A stretch of 64,000 bases of DNA from Pseudomonas graminis. Lineage in GTDB: Bacteria > Pseudomonadota > Gammaproteobacteria > Pseudomonadales > Pseudomonadaceae. Within the stretch, counting starts at the first letter, position 1, and every line of letters begins with the position of its first letter. Below, one piece after another: positions 25,120-37,100 of this stretch. The stretch spans positions 1 to 64,000 of the forward strand of contig NZ_MDEN01000054.1 of NCBI RefSeq assembly GCF_001705435.1, in the 5' to 3' direction. A program made the translations under genes and the position numbers. Below the pieces are notes generated by a model, which was given only the letters and a program-made list of their open reading frames with translations, searched no databases and was not told where the DNA came from.

Positions 25120-28100
25120 ATGGACGTTCGCCACTTTGATTTTCTCGTGCGTCAGCCTTCGGCTGCGCTGACTGAGCGTCCCCGTTTCTGGGGCATGCCC
25201 AAGCGCGGTATCGCCCTGGTTCTGGCCAACGCCATGTTCTGGCAGCCGCTGCTGGCCCAGGCCGACGGCATCGCGGTGAGCGGCACCACCAACACCACCC
25301 TGGGTCAGGCAGGGAACGGCGTGCCCATCGTCAACATCGCGGCGCCCAATGCGAGCGGTCTCTCCCACAACCAGTATCAGCAGTACAACGTCGGCACCCA
25401 GGGCGTGATCCTCAACAACGCCAACGCCCGTACCCAGAGTACGCAGCTGGGCGGCATCGTGGTCGGCAACCCGAACCTCAACGGTCGGGCCGCCTCGATC
25501 ATCCTCAACGAAGTCACCGGCGCCAACGCCAGCCAGCTCAACGGCTACACCGAAGTGGCCGGGCAGGCCGCCCACGTCATCGTCGCCAACCCCTATGGCA
25601 TCAGTTGCAACGGTTGCGGCTTCATCAACACGCCGCGGGCGACCCTCACCACCGGCAGGCCGGTGCTGGACAACGGCCGTCTTGATCATTTCCGCGTCGA
25701 AGGCGGCAGCGTGTCCATCGAAGGGGGAGGGCTGGATGCCACCAACCTCGACCAGTTCGACATCATCACCCGCAGCGCGAAGGTTAACGCCGAGCTGCAC
25801 GCCAACAAACTCAACATCATCGCCGGTCGCAACAACGTCGACGCGCAGAGCCTCAACGCCACGGCACTGGCTGACGACGGCAGCGCCAAACCGCAACTGG
25901 CCATCGACAGTTCTGCGCTGGGCGGCATGTACGCCGGCGCCATTCGTCTGGTGGGCACCGAAGCCGGGGTCGGCGTGAAAGTGGCCGGCAATCTGGCGGC
26001 CAGCGCCGGCGACATCCAGATCGACGCCAACGGCCAGCTGAACATGGCCCAGGCCGCCGCGAGCGGCGCCGTCAACATCAAGGCCCTCAACGCCCAGGTT
26101 CAGGGCCCGGTGTATGGCAGCAGCGTCGACCTGCAAGGCCGTGATGCACTGAACATTCAGCAGAACGTCGCCGCCCGCGATCAGATCAGGCTGTCCACCA
26201 GTGGGCAGCTGACCAACACCGCCATCGTCGAAGCCGGCGTAAATGTTGACAACAGCCGCAACGCTTCCGGCGATGTGACGATCAGCGCCCAGGACTTGCG
26301 CAACGCCGGCAACGTAGTCGCCAGCCGAACGCTGCAAGTCGGCGCCGGGCAATCCATCAATAATCAGGGCGGTACGCTGAGCGGCCAGGCCGGTACGCAA
26401 CTGACCGCCGCCAGCCTGGATAACCGCCAGGCCGGTCGTGTGCTGAGTCAGGGCGGCATGACCCTTGTGGCTACTCAAGTATGGAACGCCAGCGGCGGAC
26501 TTATCGCGAGCAACGGCAACCTGTCGATCACCGCGCAAAACCTCGACAACAGCCAGCAGGGCAAAGTGTCGAGTGCGGCGGCGTTGACGGCGGACATTTC
26601 CGGTCAACTGCTTAACAGCGCCGGGGTGATCACCGCCAGCGGCGCGCGGATCAACGCGGCGACCCTGGACAACCGCCAGGCCGGTCAAGTGGTGAGTCTG
26701 GGCGGTCTGACCCTCAACGCGGGCCAACTGTGGAATGCCAGCGGCGGGCTGATCACCAGTAACGCTAATCTGGCGATCACTGCGCAAAATCTCGATAACA
26801 GCACTCAGGGCAAGATCTCGAGTGTTGGGGCCTTGTCCGCGGACGTTGCTGGGCAGCTGCTCAACAGTGCCGGGGTGATCACCGCCAACGGCGCGCAGAT
26901 CAATGCGGCGACACTGGACAACCGCCAAGGCGGTCAAGTGGTGAGTCAGGGCGGTCTGACCATCGCGTCAGGTCAGCTTTTGAATGCCAACAGTGGCGTC
27001 ATCGCCAGCAACGGCACCCTGGCGATCACTGCGCAGGATCTCGACAACAACACACAGGGCAAGATCTCGAGTGCGGCCGCGTTGTCAGCAGATATCTCCG
27101 GACAGCTGCTCAACAATGGCGGCGGGTTGATCACCGCCGACGGCGACGTGCAGCTCAAGGCAGCTAGCCTGGACAACCGCAAGGCGGGTCAGGTGTTGAG
27201 CCAGGGCGGTATGACCCTCGCGGCCACTCAAGTATGGAACGCCAGCGGTGGGGTCATCACCAGCAATGGCAACCTCTCTATCACCGCGCGAAATCTCGAC
27301 AACAGCCAGCAGGGCAAGGTGTCGAGTGCGGCGGCGTTGTCTGCGGACATTTCCGAAACGGTGCTCAACAGCGCAGGGTCCCTCACCGGAAAAGACGATG
27401 TGCAGGTCAAGACAGCCCGCCTGGATAACCGCCAGGGCGGTCAGGTGTCGAGTCAGGGCGCACTGACCCTCGCGGCCGCTCAGGTATGGAACGCCAGCGG
27501 CGGCCTCATTGCGAGCAACGGCAATCTGTCGATCACCGCGCAAGACCTCGACAACAGCACGCAGGGCAAGATATGGAGCGTGGCGGCGTTGTCAGCGGAT
27601 ATTGCCGGACAGCTGCTCAATAGCGGCGGCGGGTCGATCACCGCCAACGGTGTGCGGATCAACACGACGACCCTGGACAACCACGAGGGTGGTCAGGTGT
27701 TGAGCCAGGGCATTCTCTCGATAGTCGCCAGTCAGCTGAAGAACTCCAGCGGTGGTGTGATCACCAGCAACGGTAACCTGTTGATTACCGCGCAAAACCT
27801 CGACAACAGCCAACAGGGCAAGGTGTCGAGCCTCGCGGCCTTGACCGCGAACATTTCCGGTCCACTGCTGAATAACGGCGGCGGCTTGATCACTGCCAGC
27901 GGTGTGCAGATCAACACGACCACTCTGGATAATCGCCAGTCCGGTCAGGTGGCGAGTCTCGGCAGTCTGACCATTACAGCCCCTCAGGTCTGGAACGCCA
28001 GCGGCGGTCTCATTACGAGCAACGGCAATCTGTCGATCACCGCGCAGGATCTCGACAACAGCCAGCAGGGCAAGGTATCGAGCGTTGCCGCCTTGTCCGC

Positions 28101-31100
28101 GGACATTTCCGGCCAGTTGCTCAATCAAGCCGGGGTGATCACTGCCAACGGTGTGCAGCTCAAGGCAGCCAGTCTTGATAACCGCCAGGCCGGTCAGGTG
28201 TTGAGTCAGGGCGATCTGTCCATCGCCACCAACCAGCTGTGGAACGCCAGCGGCGGCTTGATCACCAGCAACGGCAATCTGGCAATCACGGCGCAAACCT
28301 TCGACAACAGCCAGAAGGGCAGGGTAACCAGCGTTGGCGCCCTGTCGGCGGACATTGCCGGGCATCTGCTCAACGGATCGGGAACGGTCAGCGCCAACGG
28401 CAGCACCCGCATCAACGCTGCCAGCCTGGATAACCGCGGGGGCGAGCTGACCAGCGTCAGTGACCTGAACCTGCAAACCGGCGAGGCGGACAACAGCGAC
28501 GGCGGTCGAATCGCAGGGGAGGGCGTCACCCTCAACACCGCCGCGTTCAACAACCGCAACGGGACACTCACGAGCACCGGCGCACTGCTGCTCACAGCAG
28601 AGCAGGTCGATAGCAGCGACGCAGGGCGCATTGCCAGTGCGAAGGCACTAACGGCGTCCGTCACCGGGCTGGACCAGCACAACGGCGGCCATCTTTACAG
28701 CAACGGCGATGTCAGCCTGGACCTCCACGGCGGGCTGCTCAACAACCAGGGCGGCCTGATCACGGCGCCAGGGCAGTTGCTGTTGAAGAACCTCACCCGC
28801 GTCGACAACCGCTCCGGCGAAATTTCCAGCCTCAACGCGTTTGCCCTCGCAGCTGACGACCTGCAAAACGGCGACGGCTCGCTGATCAGCAAACAGGCGT
28901 TGAGCGTTCGGGTTAATGGGCAACTGAGCAACCTGCGCGGACTGATCTCCGGCAAGGGCATCGACCTAAAAACCGGCACACTGCTCAACGACGATGGCAG
29001 CGTCAGCAGTGATGCGGCGTTGAATGTCGTGGTCGGCGCTGCACTGTCGAACCAGAACGGCGAGTTGTCGGCGGCGCAAGTCAGCACCGTCACGGCGGCC
29101 AGTCTGAACAACGCCGGCGGGCAGATAACCGCCGATGAACGCCTGACCGTGGGCGTCAGCGGCGCGATTAACAGTCATGCCGGAACACTGGGTGCCGCCG
29201 ATGGCGTGACCGTTACCGCGAGCAGTCTGGACAACAGCCAGTCGGGCACGGTGGTGTCCGATGGCGATGTCACCCTCACCCTGACCGGCGCGCTGAACAA
29301 TCAGGCCGGCGGCAGCATTCAATCCAAAGGTGCGCTGGCGCTGCAAAGCCTGTCCCTGGACAACCGCGGCGGCGTTGTGTCGACGCAGAACGGGTTGACC
29401 CTGCGCAGCGCCACCGTCGACAACCGCGGCGGCTCGGTGCGTGCCACCCAGGACATGCAGCTCTTCATCGATGCGCTGGATAACAGTCAAAAGGGTTTGA
29501 TCAGCGGCAAGGGCGGGATTGCGTTCCTCGGCCAGCAATTGAACAACCAGAGCGGCCTGCTCAGTGCAGCCGGTGTGCTGCAGATCCAGGCCGACAGCGT
29601 ACGCAACGGCGCCGGTCGTATCGCCAGTCAGTCCGATCTCGTCGCCAACGTTGGCGACCTTGCACAGCAGGGCGGCGAGTTCGTCGCTCAGGGCAATCTG
29701 ACGCTGACCGGCAACACACTCGATAACAGTGGCGCAGGTTTGGTCGGCGCGACAAAAGCGCTGAAACTCACCGTCGGCAACGTGAATAACCGTGGCGGCG
29801 AGCTGTCCAGCCAGCAGGACGTGACAATCACCGCGCAGCAACTGGACAATAGCGATGCCGGTAAAGTCATCGCCGGCACCGCGCTGCAGCTCAACGTTGA
29901 TCGTCTGATCAACCGCGCCAAAGGGATGCTGTTTGGCGACACCCTGCAACTGACCGGTTCCACGCTGGACAACAGCGCCGGTACCTTGGCGAGCCAGAAC
30001 GGTCTGGCCGTCGACCTTGGCGGCGCGTTGCTCAACGACGCCGGTTTGCTCAGCAGCGAATCCGGGCTCAGCATCAAGACGGCATCGCTGTCGAACGCTG
30101 CAGGCAGTGTATCCAGCGCGGGCGCGTTGACGATCGCCACCCCCGGCGCGGTGAATAACCAGCACGGCTCGATCACCACCGATGGCGGCCTGACCCTCGC
30201 CAGTTCCAGCCTCGACAACCGCAATCAGGGCGTGATCTCCGGCAAAACCAGCGCGGCCGTGAACACCGGCGCCTTCGATAACAGCCACGGTGGCCAACTC
30301 ACCAGCGCCGACACCCTGACCCTCAGCGCAGGCCAGGTCACCAACCAGGATGGCGCGCGCATCGCCGCGAACAAAGCGGTCAACGCGAGCGTAACCGGCC
30401 TCGATCAACAGGGCGGTGAACTGTTCAGCAACGGCGCCTTGACCCTCGACCTCAACCACGGCCAGCTCAACAACCAGAACGGCCTTATCAACTCCCCCGG
30501 CGCGCTGCTGCTGAAAAACCTGGCAGGTGTGAACAATCAGAGCGGCGAAATCTCCAGCACGCAGGGCTTCACCTTCGGCGCGGACAGCCTCGATAACGGC
30601 AACGGCAAACTGCTCAGCGATCAAGGGCTGATGGTGCGCGTCGCCAGGGCGCTCAACAACGTCAAAGGCGTGATTTCCGCCGCGGCCCTCGACGCCCGCA
30701 GCGACAGCCTCGACAACACCGACGGCCTGCTCAGCAGCCGCGGTGCGTTTGATCTCACCGTCAGCAACGCCCTGAACAACCACAACGCCACGTTGGTGGC
30801 CGACGGCAAGCTGACTCTGAATGCCGCCAGCGTTGACAACGGCCTTGGCCAGATCGCCAGCAAACAGGACCTGATCGCCAACATCGGCGGCCTGCAACAA
30901 CAAGGCGGCCAGTTGATCGCCCTCGGCGCGCTGAACCTCACCGGCGCAAGCCTCGACAACCGCCAGGACGGCCTGGTCAGCGCCAACGGCGTCATGACCT
31001 TGAACGTCGGCAGCATCGACAACCGCGGCGGCGAGCTGTCCAGCCAGGACGACATCAGCGTCACCGGCCAGCGTCTGGACAACAGCGATGCAGGTCGCGT

Positions 31101-34100
31101 CATCGGCCAGAAGTCCCTGACCCTGACCGTCGATCAACTGCTCAACCGCACCAAAGGCGTGTTGTCCGGCAAGTCATTGCTGACGGTCTCGGGCACGCAG
31201 CTGGACAACAGCGGCGGCAACCTGGTCAGCCAGCAGACAATCGACCTGGGCCTCAGCGGCGCGTTGCTGAACAGCCAGGGCCTGATCGACAGCGAAGGCA
31301 CGCTGAACGTGCGCAGCGCTTCGTTGGCCAACAACGGCGGCAGTCTTTCCAGTGCCGATGCGTTGACCGTCAACACCAGCGGCGCGATCAGCAATCGGGG
31401 CGGCAAGCTGGTCACCGACGGCGGGTTGACCCTCAGCAGCAGCAGGCTCGACAACAGCCAGAGCGGCAGCATCAGCGGCAAAGGCGCGCTGTCGTTGCAC
31501 ACCGGTGACTTCAACAACAGCCAGAACGGCCGCGTCAGCAGCGCCTCGACCCTGGAGATGGTGGCAGCTCAGGTCAGCAACCTCGACGGCGGCAGCATCG
31601 GCAGTAACGGCGCGCTTTCGGCCAGCGTCACCGGGCTGGATCAACAAGGCGGGATGCTGTTCAGCAATACCGACCTGACCCTCGATGTGAATCACGGCCA
31701 GCTGAATAACCAGAACGGCCTGATCAACGCCCCCGGCATTCTGCTGCTCAAAAACCTGGCCGGCGTGAACAACCAGAACGGTGAAATCTCCAGCGCTCAG
31801 GGCTTCACCTTCAGCGCCGACAGCCTCGACAACAGCAACGGCAAACTGCTCAGCAACCAGCCGCTGATCGTCCGCGTCGCCCAGGCATTGACCAACGTCA
31901 AGGGCATGATCGCCGCCGCCAGCCTGAACATCGATGCAGGCTCGCTGGACAATAGCGCCGGCACCCTGACCAGCCGCGGTGACTTCGGCCTGAATGTTCA
32001 CGGCCTGCTGACCAATCAGAGCAACGGCCTCATCAACGCGACCGGTGCGCTCGACGCCACCGCCGCCGATCTCGACAACCGCGGCGGCCTGCTGCTCGCC
32101 GGCACTGACCTGACCCTGCACACCGGTGCGCTGGACAACCGCTCCACCGGGCTCATCAACAGCAAGGGCACCCTGCACCTGAACGCTCAGTCGCTGGATT
32201 CCAGCGACGGCGGTGAAGTCTCGGCCAAGGGCGACATGACCCTCACGCTCAACAGCCTGACCCAGAACGGCGGACGGCTGCTGGGTGACGGCGCCGTGAC
32301 GCTGGACCTCAACGGCGCCGACCTGAACAACCAGCGCGGGCTTATCACCGCGAAAGGCGCCTTGACCGTTAACCGGATGCGCGACTTCAACAACCAGGCT
32401 GGCGAGATGTCCAGCGCCCAGAGCTTCACGTTGACCGGGCGTACGCTGGACAACAGCAACGGCCGACTGATCAGCAACCAGAACCTAGTGCTCAACGGTA
32501 CTACGCTGGTCAACCAGGCCGGCCTCATCTCCGGTTGGGCAGGGCTGAATGTCAATGGCGCAACCCTGGACAACCGCAACAGCGGCACACTCTCCAGCCG
32601 TAGCGGCGACGTCGGCGTCAACCTGACAGGCGCGCTGCTCAATGGCGCCGCCGGGGCGCTGGTCAGCCAGAAATCCCTCAGTGTTCGCGCCGCCAGCGTC
32701 GATAACCGTGGCGGGATTCTGTCCAGCGGCGGCGGCCAGACGTTCAACGTCAGCGGCGTGCTGGACAACAGCCAGAACGGCTTGATCGACAGCGGCGCCG
32801 CCCTGACCATCAATGCCGCCGGCCTCGGCAACGCGGCAGGCACGGTCAACGCGCAACAGAACATCAGCTTCACCGGCACCGACCTGGACAACAGCGCGGG
32901 CACCGTCGCGGGCAACGCCGCCGTCACTCTTGACCTGCTCGGCACCCTGACCAACACCAACGGCAAGCTCGCCAGCGCGGGGGATCTGCTGATCCAGCGC
33001 GCCGCCCAGATCAATAACAAGGGCGGTCAACTGGCCAGCCAACGGGCGCTGACCCTCACCACCGGTGGCCTGGACAACAGCAATCGCGGCACCGTGGCCG
33101 CCAACGACCAGCTTCAGGTCAACGCCAGCGGCGCCGTGCAGAACGGCAACGACGGCCTGATCTACAGCAAAAACGCCAACCTCAGACTGCAAGCCGCCAG
33201 CCTCGCCAACGCCAGCGGCACCCTGCAAAGCCAGGGCGCGCTGGACCTGACCGTCAATGGCGACATCGACGGCCCGAACGGCCGGATCATCGCCCAGGCC
33301 GGCAACCTCAACCTGACCGCCAACAACGTCGACAACCGTGGCGGCGTGCTGTCGAGCCTGCAGAACGCTTTCGTCGCGCGCATCACCGGCGTGCTGAGAA
33401 ACGGCTACGACGCCAATCTTCAGGGCGGCATCACCCAGGCGCAAAGCCTCGATATTCGCGCACTCGCCGGCATCGACAACTACGGCGGCCGGGTATCGGC
33501 TCAGGGCGGCGACGCGCTGATCAACACCGGCAGCGGCAACTTCGACAACCGCAACGGCGGCCTGTACGCCAGGCAGCGGATCAACGTCACCGGCAACAAT
33601 TTCGACAACAGCGGCGACAACGACGGCCAGATCGCCGGTCAGCAAATCGACCTCAGCCTCGCCGGCGCGCTGAACAACCGACTGGGCATCATCGAGAGCG
33701 ACAGCACCCTCAGCATCAGCGCCGCCAGCCTCGACAACCAGACTGGCAAACTGCGTGCGCTCGGCACCAGCGGCCTGACCAACCTGCAGATCAGCGGCCT
33801 GTTCGACAACCGCAACGGCGCTTTGGAAACCGCCAACACCGACCTCGCGGTGGGCGTCGGCAGCCTGCTCAACGGCGGCGGCAGCATTCTGCACGTCGGC
33901 AGCGGCAACTTCGGCGTGTCCACCGACAACGTCATGAACGCCGGCGGCAGCCTGGTCACCCGCGGCGTGCTGACCCTCAACGCCGACACCTGGACCAACA
34001 GCAGCGTCCTTCAGGCCGGCACGTTGAACGTCAACGTCAACAACTTCACCCAGACCGCGGCGGGGCAATTGCTGGCGTCCACGGCCTTTGTCGGCACCGG

Positions 34101-37100
34101 CGGGAACTGGATCAACGACGGGTTGATTGCCAGCGACGGGGCGATGAATGTCTCGTTGTCGGGCGGGTATTCCGGTAATGGCCGACTGACCAGCCTGGGG
34201 ACGCTGGGCCTGGGCGCGAATCGACTGGATCTGAATGCGCCGACCTCGATTGCGGGGGGTGGGCGGACGGATATCAATGTGGCGGGGGCTGTGGTCAACG
34301 CCGGGCGGATTACCTCGAACTCCGATTTGACGCTGACAGCCAATACTCTGCAAAACGATGGGACACTGGGCGCCAGCCAGTCACTGACTATCAATACCCC
34401 GTCCCTGACAAACACAGGGCTGCTATTTAGCGGCGGAAAAACAAATCTGCACGTGGGCTCGTTCGCCAACAACGGTGGTGACGTCTACAGCTTGGGCGAT
34501 CTGGATATTCGGGGGGCCGACGCGGTCAGCAGAGCGGCTCTGCTGGATAACTTCAAGGGCACTATCGAGTCAGCCGGAACAATGACCATCAACGCGTCGG
34601 TGTTAAAAAACCGCGGCGATGATTTCACGTCCGAGCGGCACTTGGTCTCCGGTTTCATCGCCTTCGCTTGTTACGACTGCCAAGGCAGCAGCTACGACAT
34701 CGTGTACGGCGTCAAAGAAATCTACAAAGCCTCGATCGACCCTTCTTCAGGGAGCGGCACGCTGTCGGCAGGCAGAAATTTTGTCTTTACAGGTGGCGAT
34801 TTTCTCAACAGCCGAAGTCAGGTCATGGCTTCAGGCGACATCACAATCCAGGCCGACAACTTCACAAACGAAGGTGCTGCGGGCGGCACCATTGAGCGAA
34901 CTCGAACGTTTCGGACGGGGGGAATCTCCAGCTCCACTCACCTGAATTTCATGAATGGAGATCTCTACAACTACAACGTCCATAATGACGACGGGCCGCA
35001 AGTTTTCCACTACATGAACTCGGAAACGGCTTTCGAAGTTGCCAATCAATATGGCGTCGGGGGTGATGCAGACCTTGTCGACAAAGTGACAGGCAAGCAC
35101 CTCAAGTACTACACCGGCTTCAATCACGAGCTGGGCGCTTCTCAGTACGACCCTAACAATCTCGTCCAAATGCCTACCTTCCTGAATCAGTTCCGGTTGT
35201 TAGGCGACAGCGAAGTGTCAGTTGACGACGGTCAAGTTCAATCCGCCGTCGTGCAAGCCGGTGGCAAAGTAAACATTACTGCCACGCAAAACCTGACCAA
35301 CAGCGTCATTCACGAAGATTATGCGTATCTCGGTGGCGCCAATAAGGTTTCCAACACCCAGACTGCAGCCAGCACGACAGTGGTTGCACACATCAACAGT
35401 CAGCTCCCACCTAATCTGGCCCAGCAGCAAGTCGACCCCACCGTACTCCCCGGATTCAGTCTGCCCACCGGGCAGAACGGCCTGTTCCGCCTGAGCGGGC
35501 AGGGCGGCAGTAATGCTGCTATTGCTGCACCCACCACCGCACCGCAAAGCTGGACCATGACAGGCGCCAGTGTTTCAACCGCTCAGCGCGACCAGGCCCT
35601 TCCCGTCGGGCAGGGCAGCAGCCTGCAAATAGCTTCCGTAAATCAGGCAATCAGCACCGGTCGGCAGCTTGGCGATTCAACTCGAAACCCATCGGCCATT
35701 AACGCCGATGCATCGGCCTTTAACGTCTCCGCACCGGGCGATTCCGGCAGCGGCGGGTTCTCGGTTCCGAGCCACCAGGCCGGCGCGGGTGGCATTGCAG
35801 CCGTCGAACAGGTCGCAGGTGTCGCAAGCGTCACGGGTGTCAGAGGCGTAGCCGGTGTCCGCGGTGTTACCGGTGTCACAGGCGCAGCAGGTGTCACTGG
35901 CGTCTCGGAAGTTCCGGGCTCTACAGGCGTTACCCCCATTCCCGGCATCAGCGCCATCAGTGGCGCAAACCCCACCGGCATCAGCCCGGGCCAATCGGCG
36001 ACCGCCCAGACGGTCGAAAGGGTTCAGGGCTTGCCCTCCACCGCAGCCACGGCGCGCCCCGGCAAATACCTGATCGAAACCAACCCGGTGCTCACCGACC
36101 TCAAGCAATTCATGAGCTCGGATTACCTGCTCGCGGGCCTCGGCTACAACCCCGACGAAAGCGCCAAGCGTCTGGGCGACGGCCTCTACGAACAGCGCCT
36201 GGTGCAACAAGCCGTCACCTCGCGCACCGGCCAGGCATTCATCGACGGACAGACCTCCAACGAGGATCAGTTCAAGTACCTGATGAACAACGCCATCGCC
36301 AGCAAAACCCAGCTCAATTTGACCGTCGGCGTCTCGCTGACCTCCGAGCAAGTGGCGGCGCTGACCCACGACCTCGTCTGGCTCGAAGAGCGCGAAGTGA
36401 ACGGCGAAAACGTGCTGGTGCCGGTCCTTTATCTGGCTCAAGCCGATGGCCGTCTTGCCCCGAACGGCGCGCTGATCGCCGGCAAGGACGTGACCCTCAT
36501 TGCCGGTCAGAACCTGGACAACGTTGGCACCCTCAAGGCCACCAACAACCTGTCCGCCACCGCCGGCAATGACCTGGTGAACAGCGGCCTGATCTCAGCC
36601 GGCAACCGTCTGGACCTGCTCGCGGGCAACGACGTCACCAACAAAGCGGGCGGCATCATCGCCGGTCGCGACGTCACCGTGACGGCGATCGGCGGCGATG
36701 TCACCAACGAGCGCAGCGTCACTTCGCTGGACAGCGATGTTCGTGGTGAACTGCACAAGGACTTCGCGAACAGCGCGGCGCGTATCGAAGCCGCCAACGA
36801 CCTGAGCGTTTCCGCCGGCCGCGACATCAACAACATCGGCAGCACCTTGCAAGCCGGTCGCGATATGACGCTGAACGCCGGGCGAGATGTCAACACCGCC
36901 GCAACCCAACTGACTGACAGCCTCGTGCTGAACAGCAAACACACCAGCAGCGACATCACCCAGATCGGCTCGACCGTCAGCGCAGGTCGCGACCTGTCGG
37001 TTCAGGCCGGGCGAGACATCAACGCCATCGCCAGCCAGATTGACGCCAAGCGCGATATCGCCATGGCCGCGACCGAAGACGTCACCATCAGCTCGGCGGC

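Noticed and set aside
26410..28430. Regular 249-bp repeats as a CRISPR or satellite array
   Set aside because: The period is far too long for CRISPR, there are no unique spacers, and the reading frame of cdiA is maintained.
24763..34353. Very long minus-strand open frames (up to 724 codons) opposite cdiB and cdiA
   Set aside because: They mirror the GC-rich repetitive cdiA reading frame, lack ribosome sites and family motifs, and their translations are low-complexity. They are antisense shadows.
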